A stretch of 64,000 nt of DNA from Deinococcus sp. QL22 (GTDB lineage Bacteria; Deinococcota; Deinococci; Deinococcales; Deinococcaceae): positions 2,664,001 to 2,728,000 of the forward strand of contig NZ_CP097149.1 of assembly GCF_023370075.1 (NCBI RefSeq). Reading direction: 5' to 3'. The position numbers were made by a program, and so were the translations under genes. The notes under the pieces were generated by a model. That model saw only the letters and a list, made by a program, of their open reading frames with translations. It was not told where the DNA came from and made no database searches. Below are positions 1 through 11,233 of this stretch, in pieces. The stretch's first letter is position 1. Each line of letters begins with the position of its first letter.

Positions 1-2
1 TG

Positions 3-869
3 GCCGATCCCACCGTCAGCGAGGGCGTGATGCAGGGCGGCGCACGCGAGGCCGCCCGCAGCGACAAGGCCGCCGCCCTTCGCAAAGTGTTGCGCGAGCC
101 GCTGGATAAGCGCGTGACCCTGCTGACCCACCAACTGGCCGACGTGACCCGCGCCGAAGCTGGGCTGGATGTGGCCGCCCAAGACCGCACCGAGGCCGAC
201 CTGCTGATGGCTTACGCCCACACCGTGCCTGCGGGCACAGCCAGCGCCCTGTTACCAGCCTTCGACGGCAGCGGTGAGGTTCCAGTGGCCCTTGAATCCC
301 AACTGAGTGCCGTGCAGAACGCCGAAAAACGCTATACCCGCGCTCGCCGCCGCGAAGATGTATATGAACGCCTGGCCGAACGCGAGCCCATGCTCCGTGC
401 CGAGCTTGAAGCCGCCACAGAGCGGGTCGCGCAACTGGACGGTGCATCGCTGGAAGAGTTGGAAACCCTGAGCGCCACCCTGCAAAGTGAGAAACCCGAA
501 CGCAGTCCCTATGGTTCGCGTTACACGACTCCCAGCGGCCTAGAAGTGCTGATTGGCCGCAACAACAAGGAAAACGCCGCCCTGACACACCGCCTGGGCC
601 GCAGCATGGATTTCTGGTTTCATGTGCAGGGCTACCCCGGCAGCCACGTTTTGGTCAGAAGTGGCGGGCGCGAACTGGATCTGCCCGACATTCTGTACGC
701 CGCCCGTCTCGCCGCAGCCCACAGCAAGGCACGTGGGGGCGGCAACGTGGCGGTAGATTACACCCGCATCAAGTACGTGTGGCGGCCCAAAGGTGCGCCC
801 GCCGGACAGGTGCATTACACCGATCAGAAAACGGTGTGGGTGGAAGGAACGATGCCAGAAGAGGGGTAA
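3..869 (+). CDS. rqcH: RqcH/NFACT-family protein, C-terminal part (5' truncated by window)
   Basis: The reading frame is open from the first bases of the window, so this is the C-terminal part of a longer gene. Residues from about 170 of the fragment form an NFACT-R (DUF814) domain: the conserved [17 protein letters not shown] block is followed by a KTVWV block near the end. The middle is a coiled-coil-like helical region rich in Glu, Arg and Ala, typical of NFACT-C. Family members (RqcH/Rqc2, FbpA) bind obstructed 50S-peptidyl-tRNA complexes and add Ala tails in ribosome quality control. The stop lies 17 bp from the end of the convergent kinase gene. Family call is firm; function is by family. 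Confidence 0.9.
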   Translation, partial: ADPTVSEGVMQGGAREAARSDKAAALRKVLREPLDKRVTLLTHQLADVTRAEAGLDVAAQDRTEADLLMAYAHTVPAGTASALLPAFDGSGEVPVALESQLSAVQNAEKRYTRARRREDVYERLAEREPMLRAELEAATERVAQLDGASLEELETLSATLQSEKPERSPYGSRYTTPSGLEVLIGRNNKENAALTHRLGRSMDFWFHVQGYPGSHVLVRSGGRELDLPDILYAARLAAAHSKARGGGNVAVDYTRIKYVWRPKGAPAGQVHYTDQKTVWVEGTMPEEG

Positions 870-885
870 ATCAAGCCTGAAGACT

Positions 886-2205
886 TCATATCGGAAAAGT
901 CAGCGTAAACTCTGCGCCGCCCCCCGGATGGTTGCGGGCCTCGATTTGCCCACCCTGCGCTTCGGTGAGGGCGCGGGCAATGGCGAGGCCTAAACCGCTG
1001 CTGGCGCGGCCCTGCGGATCGCGGGTACGGCTGGCATCGGCGCGGTAAAAGCGCTCGAAGGCCCGCGAGAGATCGTCGGGGCGAAAGCCGGGGCCATGAT
1101 CGCGGATGGTCAGGCGGGTGTGTTGACCGTCGTAGTGGGAACTTAGTGTGACTGCACCGGGCGCGGCATACCGCAGGGCATTGTCCAGAATGTTGCGTAA
1201 AGTTTGGGTCAGGCGGTCTGGATCGGCCAGCAGAGGGGTCGGGCGGGGGGCCAGCACTTCCAACGTCACGCCCGCGCCCGCTGCACGGGTGGCGTAGGCG
1301 TCGGCCAGCGCGTGCAGCATGTGGCCCCCGTCCAGCATCACGGGTTTCAGGCTTAGCGCCCCACTTTCGGCCAACGACAGCAGGCGCAGGTCAGTCACCA
1401 GCCGGGCCAGCAACAGGACTTCGCTGTGCAGCCGGGTCAGCGCGGCGGCGTCGGTGGGCTGCACGCCGTCCTGCATGGCCTCTATCTCGGAGCGCAATAC
1501 GGCTAGGGGGGTGCGGAGATCATGGGCCACGTCGGCAATCAGGCCACGCCGCCACGCTTCTTGCCGGGCCAAACTGGTGGTCAGGTCATTGAAGGCTGCC
1601 GTCAGGTCACGCAGCTCGTCCTGACGGCGCGGCACGGGCAATTGCAACTCCCGTTCTCCGGCCTGAAGCCGCTGTGCGCCCACCACCAGCCTCCCCAGTG
1701 GCCGGGTCAGTTGCCGCGTCATGAAGGCTGCCACGATAACGGCCAGCAGCGCACTCAGAAACGCAGACCTGACGGCACTGCGCGTAATTTCGGCAGAAGC
1801 CTCACGAACGAGTTCTCGCCGCTGGGCCAGCGTAGACGCCTCTGCATCGGTCAGGCCAGGTGCTCCGGTGGCTGGATTGACTTCGGGCCACGACCACTCG
1901 AAACCGATGGGATCGCCGCCCTCATCTGCCGACATCAGGCCCAATTCAGGGTTCAGTTTGGAGATGACCTGAAAGGCTGCATCTACGGTGGCAAAGGTGG
2001 TCAGCACGACGGCTAACACCGCCACCAATGCAAAGCTGCGCGTGAGGCGGGCACGCAAGCCGCTGCGGTTACGTTTGCGTTTTCTTGAATCGTGTGGCCT
2101 GCGGCCCTTGGGTGTTATGGGCCGAGTCTTCGGGATGGGTGGTCGCTGTTTTTCTCGTGTGGCTCGCTCCTGTACAACTTGCTCTTGTGTTTCCCGCCGC
2201 TTCAT
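886..2205 (-). CDS. Two-component sensor histidine kinase
   Basis: A 439-residue membrane kinase. After a very basic cytoplasmic N-terminus of about 50 residues, two hydrophobic segments (about 56-75 and 145-162) flank an extracytoplasmic loop. A HAMP linker follows, then a HisKA domain with the phosphoacceptor in DVAHDLRTPL (His228), an N box (Asn342 in ILDNALRY), a G1 box (DHGPGF) and a G2 box (GLGLAIA). It lies 7 bp downstream of its response regulator gene on the same strand, so the two form an operon with the regulator first. The signal sensed cannot be read from the sequence; the loop of about 65 residues shows no familiar sensor domain. Confidence 0.95.
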   Translation of the reverse strand: MKRRETQEQVVQERATREKQRPPIPKTRPITPKGRRPHDSRKRKRNRSGLRARLTRSFALVAVLAVVLTTFATVDAAFQVISKLNPELGLMSADEGGDPIGFEWSWPEVNPATGAPGLTDAEASTLAQRRELVREASAEITRSAVRSAFLSALLAVIVAAFMTRQLTRPLGRLVVGAQRLQAGERELQLPVPRRQDELRDLTAAFNDLTTSLARQEAWRRGLIADVAHDLRTPLAVLRSEIEAMQDGVQPTDAAALTRLHSEVLLLARLVTDLRLLSLAESGALSLKPVMLDGGHMLHALADAYATRAAGAGVTLEVLAPRPTPLLADPDRLTQTLRNILDNALRYAAPGAVTLSSHYDGQHTRLTIRDHGPGFRPDDLSRAFERFYRADASRTRDPQGRASSGLGLAIARALTEAQGGQIEARNHPGGGAEFTLTFPI

Positions 2206-2212
2206 CCCGCCC

Positions 2213-2890
2213 CTACCCCTCAGCCCTCAGGCGGTAGCCGACGCCCCGCACGGTGTCCAGCAAGCCTTCGCGTTCCCCAAGCTTGCGCCGCAGATTCTTC
2301 ACGTGGGCATCTACGGCCCGTTCGTCGGTACCCCGGTCCAGGCCGCCCAGCGCTGCCAAAAGTTCAGTGCGAGACCTGACCACGCCCGGTTCACGCGCCA
2401 GGGCCGCCAGCAGACGCACCTCGGCAACCGTAACTTCCAGTAGGGTGCCGTCCAGCCGGACTTCAAAGGCCGCTGTATCCACGCTGAGGGGGCCAGTGTG
2501 CAGCAGCGTGGGCACGTCCACCCCGCCCCCAGCCCGCCGCAGCACCGCCCGCACCCGCGCCACCACTTCACGCGGGCTGTATGGCTTGACCACGTAATCG
2601 TCCGCGCCGATGCCCAGCCCCACCAGCCGGTCTACTTCCTCATCCCGCGCCGTCAGCATAATGATGGGCAGATTCGATTCGGCCCGCACCCGCCGCGCCA
2701 CCTCCAGACCGTCCATTCCCGGCAGCATCAGGTCAAGCAGCATCAGCGCAGGCCGCGCCGAACGCCACAGTTCCAGCGCGCGCGGCCCCGTTGCCGCCCG
2801 TTCGGTATGAAAGCCCTCCCGCCGCAAATATTCCTCCAGAATGTCGGCCAGCCGCACTTCATCTTCGACGATCAATATGGTGCTGGACAT
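2213..2890 (-). CDS. OmpR/PhoB-family response regulator
   Basis: The 225-residue protein starts with a complete receiver domain: acidic pair ED at residues 9-10, phosphoacceptor Asp53 in LLDLMLPGMD, a Thr in MLTARD, and Lys102 in VVKPYSP. A winged-helix DNA-binding domain of the OmpR type follows (residues about 130-222), ending in the typical DTVRGVGYRL. It is the first gene of a two-gene operon with the adjacent histidine kinase, which is its likely phosphodonor. Targets are unknown. Confidence 0.95.
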   Translation of the reverse strand: MSSTILIVEDEVRLADILEEYLRREGFHTERAATGPRALELWRSARPALMLLDLMLPGMDGLEVARRVRAESNLPIIMLTARDEEVDRLVGLGIGADDYVVKPYSPREVVARVRAVLRRAGGGVDVPTLLHTGPLSVDTAAFEVRLDGTLLEVTVAEVRLLAALAREPGVVRSRTELLAALGGLDRGTDERAVDAHVKNLRRKLGEREGLLDTVRGVGYRLRAEG

Positions 2891-2938
2891 GGCGTGGCTC
2901 CTTTGCGGCGGGTAGGGGCGGTGGACGTGGAGGGCAGT

Positions 2939-3062
2939 CTAAGGGTCTAAAGGTCAAGGGTCTAAGGAAGGGCAATCGCTGAAGGTCATTCACCGTCAAT
3001 CAGCGTTGACGGGCCAAGAGTCGTGGGGTTCTTAGACCCTCAGACCCTCGACCCTTAGACCT
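2939..3062. repeat. TTAGACCCT-type intergenic inverted repeat, copy 1
   Basis: The left arm (2939-2967) carries stacked AGGGTCTAAGG units and the right arm (3024-3062) carries the complementary CTTAGACCCT units, separated by about 55 bp. The element sits between the response-regulator gene and the SHOCT gene. The same arms recur at six other intergenic places in the window, so this is a dispersed family and not a local duplication. Confidence 0.8.
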
Positions 3063-3097
3063 GTTGTGCTCCGTCAACCTACCCTACCCCGCAGTTC

Positions 3098-3646
3098 TCA
3101 GATCAGCTTATCCGCATCAGCTTTCGGCTCAGCCGCTTTGTCTGCTCCCTTGTCTGCCGCGCCGCCGTCGCCCATCAGGGTTTTGGTCAGGCTTTGGTAC
3201 TCGTCGGCGTTGATCTCTCCCTTGGCGTAGCGTTCGCGGGCAATACTCAATGAGCCGTCGGTGAAAAACTTCTGCTTGCCGCGCCGGAAGTTCTCGCGCC
3301 ATTCGTCGGCCATCTCGGACTTGTCCATGTCTGGCCCGCCCCGGCCCCAATCTGCGCCTGCTCCGGCCAGGGGTTGCTGCGGGCTGCCGCTGCCCATTCC
3401 ATTCCTGCCCATGCGGTGCCGCCACATCTGGCGCTTGCGGCGAGCACGGGCAAACAAGAAGATGCCGAGGCCGAGCAGTGCGAAGAAGCCGAATCCGGGG
3501 CCGTCGCGGTCTCCGTGTTGCTGGTATCCCTGTGGGCCGTAGCCGTATGGCACGCCCTGAATGGGGGCGTAGGTCTGGGCGGGCTGTGTCATAAGGGGCT
3601 GTGCGGTGATCTGTGCGGGTGTAGCGTTGTTGATGATGACGTCCAT
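3098..3646 (-). CDS. SHOCT-domain protein with one membrane segment
   Basis: A 182-residue protein of unknown role. The N-terminal third is rich in Pro, Gln, Tyr and Gly; a short hydrophobic segment (FGFFALLGLGIFLFA, residues about 53-67) is followed by a cluster of Arg and Lys, which predicts one membrane anchor. Near residues 125-155 there is a SHOCT motif (the ARERYAKGEINADEYQSL stretch), a short C-terminal module often found on membrane or oligomerising proteins. The tail is Ala/Asp/Lys rich. A GGGAG ribosome site precedes the ATG by 8 nt. Family assignment rests only on the SHOCT motif. Confidence 0.8.
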   Translation of the reverse strand: MDVIINNATPAQITAQPLMTQPAQTYAPIQGVPYGYGPQGYQQHGDRDGPGFGFFALLGLGIFLFARARRKRQMWRHRMGRNGMGSGSPQQPLAGAGADWGRGGPDMDKSEMADEWRENFRRGKQKFFTDGSLSIARERYAKGEINADEYQSLTKTLMGDGGAADKGADKAAEPKADADKLI

Positions 3647-3862
3647 GTGTGTTGCTCCCTGCGCCTGTGCGCGTCCTTCCGGGTGGTGCGTGGGGCCTGT
3701 CCCCTTGCGTGAATAGAAGGTACGGCTGAGCGCGTGAAGCGCAGGCGGAGCGAATGTGAATGCGGTGTGAATCGAACCGGAGGCTGTGGATCTGTTGGGA
3801 TCTGTAAATCACAAAAAAAAGCCAGAGCGCCAAAGCACTCCAGCCCTTCCAGCACAGATTCT

Positions 3863-4741
3863 TTAGCGGATCGTCTTGGCCCAGTCCAGCATGGCGGCAG
3901 AAGCGGCGGCGGCCTTCTCAAAGGTGGCCGCGTGGCCTGCGCCGGGAATCAGCACCAACTTGCTGCCCACAATGCCTTTTTGCATTTTCATGGCCAGTTC
4001 GATGGGCGTTACGTTGTCCTCCACGCCAAAGATCAGCAGCGTGGGCACGCCAATGGTGGGCAAGATGGGGTTGGCGTCGGGCCGGGCGGCTAGTGCATTT
4101 GCGCCGCCGATGGCTCCGTTCAGGCTGGCCTGCTTGACCAGACCCCCCAGAAATTCCACCTGATTGGGCATTTCCATGCGGCTTTTGCCGGTCAGCATGC
4201 GGGGCAGCAGCGTGGGCACGAGGCTGGACACGCCCATCATTTCGGCCTGCTGCGCCGTACCGCGCCAGCTGCCGGCTTCGGCGGGTGCGGCGGCGTCGGC
4301 GGTGGTATCAATAAAAATCAGGCCCTTAAAGCGTTCCGGAGCCTGTTTGTACATTTGCAGCAGGGTCATGCCGCCCATGCTCATGCCGCCCACAATCGCC
4401 TTGTCGATCTTCATAGCGTCCATAAACGCCAGCATGGTTTTGGCGTAATTCTCGATGCTGGCGCTTCGGCTGGGGGTGGTACTGTTGCCGAATCCAGGCA
4501 AATCCACCGTAATCACCCGGAAGTTTTTGGCAAGGGCAGCGCGGTTGTTCTTGAACAGTTCGCCGCTGAGGGGATAGCCGTGAATCAGGATCAGGGGTTG
4601 GCCGCTGCCAGTGGCCTTATAGAACACTTTTGCACCGTTCACGTTCACGGTTCCCCTGTTGGCAATAGCCTGCGCTCCGGCGGGGGCAGCGATGGCAAGG
4701 GCAGTCGTTAACGCGAGCATGGTTTTGATCTTCCGGTTCAT
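3863..4741 (-). CDS. Secreted alpha/beta-hydrolase
   Basis: A 292-residue alpha/beta-hydrolase fold enzyme. A Sec-type signal peptide covers about residues 1-25, ending near AGAQA. The oxyanion HGYP motif (54-57), the nucleophile elbow GGMSMGG with Ser121, an acid candidate Asp242 in GVEDNVTP and His270 in GAGHAATFE make a full catalytic triad. The family includes esterases, haloperoxidase-like enzymes and C-C hydrolases, and the substrate is not predictable. GGAGG lies 7 nt before the ATG. It stands alone, apart from its neighbours by more than 130 bp on both sides. Confidence 0.9.
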   Translation of the reverse strand: MNRKIKTMLALTTALAIAAPAGAQAIANRGTVNVNGAKVFYKATGSGQPLILIHGYPLSGELFKNNRAALAKNFRVITVDLPGFGNSTTPSRSASIENYAKTMLAFMDAMKIDKAIVGGMSMGGMTLLQMYKQAPERFKGLIFIDTTADAAAPAEAGSWRGTAQQAEMMGVSSLVPTLLPRMLTGKSRMEMPNQVEFLGGLVKQASLNGAIGGANALAARPDANPILPTIGVPTLLIFGVEDNVTPIELAMKMQKGIVGSKLVLIPGAGHAATFEKAAAASAAMLDWAKTIR

Positions 4742-4874
4742 GTGAGTACCTCCGTTGGTATGGACGCACTCTAGGACTGCTCCCCACGCCTATTGCCGAG
4801 GTTCAAGGAAGCCTGTTGCCCCACCCAATGCCCGCTCTAGGCACTCTCAAGTGACGGTCAAGCTGCCCGGAGGG

Positions 4875-5645
4875 TTATTCGATGTCAAATGATTTAGACG
4901 CTGAGTTGGGCAGAGCCTCCCAGTACGCTTGCAGGTCGGCGGCCAGCGGAATATCGGCGCTGAACTGCGCTCCATCCCACGGAAAGGCGATGCGGGCGGC
5001 GTGGAGCGCCTGGCGGGCCAGCCCCAACCGTGCCGTCAGCTCTGGCGTTTGCCCGGTTTCCATAAACTCTAAAAAGGCGTCTGGATCGCGGCCGTAAATC
5101 TTGTCGCCCACCATTGGCAGGCCCAGATAGGACAGGTGCGCCCGGATCTGGTGAAGCCGCCCCGAACGCGGGTACGCCTCGATCAGACCGTGGCCTCCGC
5201 GCTGTCCCACCACACGGAAATCGGTGATGGCGGGCCTGCCGTCTGGTATCACCGCCTGCCGAATCACGATTTTATTTCGGCCTCCCAGTCCCAGTTCGCC
5301 CAACGGGGCGTCCACCGTTCGCCGTTCCCAATCAGGCGTGCCGTGCACGATAGCCAGGTAGGTTTTGCCCACCAAATGCGTCTTGAACAGCGTAAAGAAC
5401 TTGCGGGCGGCGTCGGTGTCGCGGGTCAGCAGTTGTGCGCCGCTGGTTTCCCTGTCCAGGCGGTGCGGCGGCGCGAGGATGCTTTCGCCGGTGGCCGCCT
5501 GCATAAAAGTCAGCACGTCGGGTACTTCCACCCGCGCCCGCACCGGATGAGTCAGCCACAGCGCGGGCTTGTGCACCACATAAAAATCAGGATGCTCGGT
5601 GATGATTCGGGGTTTCTCGGTGGGGGTTAAAAAGGGCGCGGTCAT
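4875..5645 (-). CDS. RluA-family pseudouridine synthase
   Basis: A 256-residue RNA pseudouridine synthase. The catalytic motif HRLDRETSG is present with Asp64, followed by the family's later blocks ([17 protein letters not shown]). There is no S4 domain at the N-terminus, as in RluA/RluC-short and TruC-type members; whether it acts on rRNA or tRNA cannot be told. The start chosen is the ATG at 5645: it overlaps the stop of the upstream gene in a TATGA junction. The longer open frame upstream reads through the neighbouring gene in another frame and is not used. Confidence 0.9.
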   Translation of the reverse strand: MTAPFLTPTEKPRIITEHPDFYVVHKPALWLTHPVRARVEVPDVLTFMQAATGESILAPPHRLDRETSGAQLLTRDTDAARKFFTLFKTHLVGKTYLAIVHGTPDWERRTVDAPLGELGLGGRNKIVIRQAVIPDGRPAITDFRVVGQRGGHGLIEAYPRSGRLHQIRAHLSYLGLPMVGDKIYGRDPDAFLEFMETGQTPELTARLGLARQALHAARIAFPWDGAQFSADIPLAADLQAYWEALPNSASKSFDIE

Positions 5646-6253
5646 ACTTCCCACACGCTTTTGTACAGGCGGTCTGCCAGACGCGCCGACAAATCTACGG
5701 CCCGGTCTACTGTGCGGGCCAGCCGTGTTGCCAGCCATTCGTCGGGTACGCCATCTGCGGCCCACTCCGCCCCTGTGGCATACACGAAATGCGGGTTCAC
5801 CACGCACTTGAAGTCCACCATTAGGCCAAAGGCAAACGCGCCGTGACTGAGGTAGCCGTGCGCCAGCCCGCCCGACACCAGAAACGTGACGGGTTTGTCG
5901 AACCACGCGCCGTGCAGTCTCCGCGCCTCGTCGGTGCTGCCCGTCAGCTCTACCAGCGATTTGGCCCCTGCGCCTATGCCCCAGTTATACACGGGCACAC
6001 CCAGCAGCACGCCATCGGCCCCCGCAATGGCCGCGTGATACAGGGCTGCGTTGGGCTGCGCGTAACTGCTGGCGTTGTCGAACATAGGCAGGGGCGTTTC
6101 GCGCAAATCGAGCTGCGTGACTGCGTGGCCTGCCGCCCGCAGCTGCGCCGCCGCAAGTTGGATCATCCAGGCGCTGCGGCTATCGGGATCGAGGCTGGTC
6201 GAAATCAGCGTGAAGTTTAGCGGGTGGGACGGGGGCCAGGACGGGTCGGACAT
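5642..6253 (-). CDS. NAD(P)H-dependent FMN reductase-like flavoprotein
   Basis: A 203-residue protein with the flavodoxin-like fold of NADPH-dependent FMN reductases. The start of the fold is the [16 protein letters not shown] strand and phosphate loop, and the flavin-side loop is the [18 protein letters not shown] block (residues about 80-97), matching the family pattern P-x-Y-x-G. It reduces free or bound flavin with NAD(P)H in relatives. The last bases overlap the start of the pseudouridine synthase gene by 4 bp, so the two are probably co-translated although no functional link is obvious. Confidence 0.85.
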   Translation of the reverse strand: MSDPSWPPSHPLNFTLISTSLDPDSRSAWMIQLAAAQLRAAGHAVTQLDLRETPLPMFDNASSYAQPNAALYHAAIAGADGVLLGVPVYNWGIGAGAKSLVELTGSTDEARRLHGAWFDKPVTFLVSGGLAHGYLSHGAFAFGLMVDFKCVVNPHFVYATGAEWAADGVPDEWLATRLARTVDRAVDLSARLADRLYKSVWEV

Positions 6254-6313
6254 GGGGGGCAGGGTAGCAGGGGCGGGGGTCAGTGCGTATTGGTCGGGGC
6301 GGCGGGGTGCTTT

Positions 6314-6395
6314 GTCTAAGGGTCTGAGGTGCTGGGCCGCTCTGCCTCCAGAACTGTGTGGGGTTCTTAAACCCTTCGACTCTCGACCCTGAGAC
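6314..6395. repeat. TTAGACCCT-type intergenic inverted repeat, copy 2
   Basis: A short version of the family: left arm CTAAGGGTCTGAGG (6316-6329) and right arm with GGGTTCTTAAACCCT and CGACCCTGAGAC (6360-6395), only about 30 bp apart. The right arm is of the GTGGGGTTCTTAGACCC subtype, shared with copy 1. Confidence 0.7.
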
Positions 6396-6429
6396 GCCTT
6401 TATACGTCGCTGAGTTTATAAACACGCTC

Positions 6430-6903
6430 TCAGACGCCCTTCCTCTGCATCAGCGCCGTCCGTTTGCACCGGGCCACCACCTCGCCGCGCTGGTTGATGG
6501 CCCGGTGTTCTACCGTCACGATTCCGGCGTCGGGGCGGCTGCCACTGGCCCGCGCTTCCAGCACTTCCGACTCGGCGTGGATGGTATCGCCGTGAAACAC
6601 GGGGCGCGGAAATACCACGTCGGTCAGGCCCAGGTTGGCGATGAGGGTGCCCAGGGTCAACTCGTGCACGCTCAGGCCGACGAGCAGGCTCAACGTCAGC
6701 AGGCTATTGACAAGGGGCCGCCCAAATTCTGTGCCCGCCGCGTATTCGTGATCGAGATGGAGCGGCTGGGGATTCATCGTCATGGTCGTAAAAAACACGT
6801 TGTCAGCTTCGGTAATCGTGCGCGTGACGCGGTGCCGAATGAGGGTGCCGGGGGCTAGTTCCTCGAAATAACGGCCCTGCGGGCGGTTCAGGTCTTCATT
6901 CAT
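6430..6903 (-). CDS. MaoC-family (hot-dog) dehydratase
   Basis: A 157-residue single hot-dog domain protein. The MaoC-type hydratase signature is visible: [27 protein letters not shown], in which the Asn/Asp-His pair of this hydratase-2 motif is represented by N and H-x-D. A second conserved block is [17 protein letters not shown]. Relatives hydrate enoyl-CoA or mesaconyl-CoA type substrates. The start is the ATG at 6903, which lies 8 bp inside the upstream CitE-like gene. That overlap and the pairing of MaoC with a malyl-CoA/citryl-CoA-lyase-like protein suggest one pathway acting on a short dicarboxyl- or methyl-branched acyl-CoA (inference). Confidence 0.85.
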   Translation of the reverse strand: MNEDLNRPQGRYFEELAPGTLIRHRVTRTITEADNVFFTTMTMNPQPLHLDHEYAAGTEFGRPLVNSLLTLSLLVGLSVHELTLGTLIANLGLTDVVFPRPVFHGDTIHAESEVLEARASGSRPDAGIVTVEHRAINQRGEVVARCKRTALMQRKGV

Positions 6904-7813
6904 GGTGGCCTGATTGTGCCTCAGCTTCCGCTTGCGTAGGTTCAGCTTCGGCCTGTGCAAGCAAAGCTCTAGCTTTGGCGAGCATCGGTTCGTCTATCAT
7001 CTGGCCCTCGAAGGTCATCACGCCCCGTCCGGTCTCGGCTGCGGCGTGGGCAGCGTCCAGCAATCGGCGGGCGCGGGCGGTATCGGCGGGTGTGGGGCCA
7101 AATGTGCCGTGACACAGCGCCACCTGCGCCGGGTGAATGCACAGTTTGCCCGCATATCCCAGCGCCCGGCCCTGCGCGGCGTCCAGCAAAAAGCCCGCGT
7201 CGTCGTTCAGGCGCGTCACCACGATATCCAATGCCGGAACGCCTGCCACCCGCGCAGCAAGGGCCACCCGTGAGCGGGCGTAGAGAACTTCCAGATTGGG
7301 TGTCCCAGACAGCTCCGACAGACGTGTGCCCCCCAGGTCGGTGGTGTAGTCCTCGGCCCCGAAATAGGCCCACGCCACCGCAGGTACGGCCATGATGTCG
7401 TGTGCGTGCCAGACGCCCAATGCCGTTTCCAACCCCGCCATGATCGGCAGGCTCAGCCCGTATTCGGCCAACGCCGCCGCCACAGCCAGAGTGTCGGCCC
7501 CTGATTCCAGCTTGGGCACGACCACCCCCGCCAATTCGGGCGTCAGGGCGTGCAGATCGTCGGCAAAATAGGGCGAGTGGGGCGCGTTGATCCGCACAAA
7601 TACATTCAGTTTGGGGTGGGCCGCCACCAACTCCCGCGCCGCATCCCGCGTGATGATCCGGGCCTCAGCTTTGGCTTGGGGGGTGTTGGGCACAGCATCT
7701 TCGAGGTCGAGTACCACCGCGTCCGGCCCACTGCGGGGCAATTTTGCCATCAGGTCAGCGCGGTTGCCGGGAGCGAACAGCACGCTGCGTGGGCGGGTCA
7801 GAGCCGGATTCAC
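6896..7813 (-). CDS. HpcH/HpaI aldolase / CitE-like lyase
   Basis: A 305-residue TIM-barrel protein of the CitE-like family. The N-terminal [17 protein letters not shown] and [12 protein letters not shown] blocks, the FVRINAP motif (Arg substrate ligand) and GLETALGV (Glu metal ligand) are all present. Family members are Mg-dependent citryl-CoA, malyl-CoA or methylmalyl-CoA lyases or thioesterases acting in organic-acid assimilation. There is no alpha or gamma citrate lyase subunit nearby, so citrate fermentation is unlikely. It overlaps the downstream MaoC gene by 8 bp. Confidence 0.88.
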   Translation of the reverse strand: MNPALTRPRSVLFAPGNRADLMAKLPRSGPDAVVLDLEDAVPNTPQAKAEARIITRDAARELVAAHPKLNVFVRINAPHSPYFADDLHALTPELAGVVVPKLESGADTLAVAAALAEYGLSLPIMAGLETALGVWHAHDIMAVPAVAWAYFGAEDYTTDLGGTRLSELSGTPNLEVLYARSRVALAARVAGVPALDIVVTRLNDDAGFLLDAAQGRALGYAGKLCIHPAQVALCHGTFGPTPADTARARRLLDAAHAAAETGRGVMTFEGQMIDEPMLAKARALLAQAEAEPTQAEAEAQSGHHE

Positions 7814-7957
7814 CGGGCCTCTGGAATAGAGGAACGAACGTCTGTTGGGCTTGACATATCAGCCAGTGTAAAGCGGTAGCCACCAAGCACCGCATCTCTG
7901 TTGTTGTCTCTAGAGTAGTACCACTCAATCTTCTCTTTAGAATCCTAAGCTCAGGCC

Positions 7958-8740
7958 ATGTGGAATCCACAGCAATACCTTCAGTTTCAGCAGGAGCGGG
8001 ATCGGCCCTTTTCTGACCTGCTGGCGCAGGTGCACGGGCAACCAAGAACGGTGGCTGATCTGGGCTGCGGCACGGGCCACCTCACTGCTGCTCTGACTGA
8101 ACGCTGGTCGGGAGCAAGAGTGTTGGGCCTCGACAGCAGTGCCGAAATGCTGGACAAAGCCGCCGCCTATGCCGCCCCCAACCTGACCTTTCAGCAGGCC
8201 GATCTGCGCGAGTGGCAGCCGGAAGCATCGCTGGATCTGCTGATCAGCAACGCCGCATTGCAGTGGGCGGACGGTCACGCCCAACTTATTCCGCGTTTGG
8301 CCGGATACGTGGCGGCGGGCGGCACGTTTGCCTTTCAGGTGCCGGGCAATTTTGATGCGCCCAGCCATATGCTCTTGGCCGAAGTGTTGGCCCGCCCGCG
8401 TTGGAAACAGCTTCAGGCCGAGGCCCGTGATAAGGCCACGTTAGGCGCGTTTGGCCCCGCCGAATACGCCGCGCTTCTCGCCCCACTTGGCTTCACGGTC
8501 AACGCCTGGGAAACCACCTATCTGCATCTCCTTCCTGTGCCCGCAGACGGCGCGAACGCGGTGCTGGAATGGGTCAAGGGAACGGCGCTGAGGCCCGTGC
8601 TGGCACAATTAAATGCTTCAGATACCACTGAATTTCTGGCCGAGTACGGGGCGGAATTGGCGCGGGATTATCTGGCCCAAAGCTACGGCACGCCCTTTCC
8701 ATTTCGGCGGGTATTTGTGGTGGCTCAACGTTCGAGCTAA
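7958..8740 (+). CDS. Trans-aconitate 2-methyltransferase-like class I SAM methyltransferase
   Basis: A 260-residue class I methyltransferase. The opening MWNPQQYLQFQQERDRPFSDLL closely follows the N-terminus of the Tam family, then motif I VADLGCGTGHLT (residues about 31-42) and an acidic motif II (VLGLDSS) bind SAM, and SNAALQWADGH matches the family's active-site region. Tam methylates trans-aconitate, a by-product inhibitor of aconitase. It is transcribed away from the CitE-like gene, with a 144-bp intergenic region holding candidate promoters; TAAGCT lies 6 nt before the ATG. It converges with the AlbA_2 gene 8 bp downstream. Confidence 0.85.
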   Translation: MWNPQQYLQFQQERDRPFSDLLAQVHGQPRTVADLGCGTGHLTAALTERWSGARVLGLDSSAEMLDKAAAYAAPNLTFQQADLREWQPEASLDLLISNAALQWADGHAQLIPRLAGYVAAGGTFAFQVPGNFDAPSHMLLAEVLARPRWKQLQAEARDKATLGAFGPAEYAALLAPLGFTVNAWETTYLHLLPVPADGANAVLEWVKGTALRPVLAQLNASDTTEFLAEYGAELARDYLAQSYGTPFPFRRVFVVAQRSS

Positions 8741-8748
8741 CCCTGATC

Positions 8749-10611
<1,863 letters not shown>

Positions 10612-10619
10612 AAACGCAG

Positions 10620-10625
10620 AGTATA
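10620..10625 (-). promoter_or_regulatory. -10 box of a probable leaderless promoter
   Basis: TATACT on the minus strand, 8 nt before the GTG at 10611. The spacing puts the transcription start at or next to the start codon. No good -35 box is visible. The box lies in the 73-bp gap after the DUF3293 gene, giving the AlbA_2 gene its own promoter. Confidence 0.5.
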
Positions 10626-10684
10626 CGCGGCGGCGGGGCAGGGGAGCCACAGTGGAGTACAGCTTGTCATGCGCTGCGCCCCAT

Positions 10685-11233
10685 CTACAGCGGAGTGTCC
10701 TGTACCCAGAACCGCTCCACACGGCAACGCTCCCCACTTCTCCGGTCTACGCCGCCCCGGTCTACTTTTCTGCGGTCTACACTCAGCCAGACCAGGGCCA
10801 CCCGCCTGCCCACGCCGTACAGCACCGCCACCTGAGCAAATTCGCGGCCCAGCCGGATGCCGTCGCGCAGGCTGGCTCCGGGCAAAATCAGGGCGGTTTC
10901 GCGCCACTCGCCGTCGCCATTGAGGGCCAGGGTCGGCACCATTCCAGCGCGGCTCACGCGGGCCAGCAGGCGTTGGTGCGCTTCGGCGTTGGCCCACTCC
11001 GATTGAGCCTGACCATGCGGATTCCACGCCGTAACGATCACCCAGGAGCGCAGGCCAATGGCCCACTCTGGCCCCAACTCCTCCGAATATTCATCTTCGG
11101 GGCGGCTCAGCAGTACGGTGCCGAGGTGAAAGCGGTGCCAGACCGGGCCGTAGGTGGTGCCCAAAAAGGCTGCCCTGAGCGTCTGATCTGGCTCAGGGGC
11201 CAAAAACTTAATGGGCCTGAACTCCTCGCTCAT
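10685..11233 (-). CDS. DUF3293-domain protein
   Basis: A 182-residue protein with a DUF3293 domain; the diagnostic stretch is [20 protein letters not shown], followed by a fold of alternating strands and helices to about residue 155. No function is established for the domain. The last 30 residues contain a run of VDR-type units ([18 protein letters not shown]), encoded by short imperfect DNA repeats of GGTCTAC, which look like recent local expansion. Its ATG overlaps the stop of the upstream exported-protein gene in an ATGA junction, so it belongs to the truD operon. Confidence 0.8.
   Translation of the reverse strand: MSEEFRPIKFLAPEPDQTLRAAFLGTTYGPVWHRFHLGTVLLSRPEDEYSEELGPEWAIGLRSWVIVTAWNPHGQAQSEWANAEAHQRLLARVSRAGMVPTLALNGDGEWRETALILPGASLRDGIRLGREFAQVAVLYGVGRRVALVWLSVDRRKVDRGGVDRRSGERCRVERFWVQDTPL

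Noticed and set aside
2939..3062. Stacked TTAGACCCT units as a CRISPR array
   Set aside because: Units are about 10 bp, imperfect, arranged as inverted arms, without regular spacers, and there are no cas genes.
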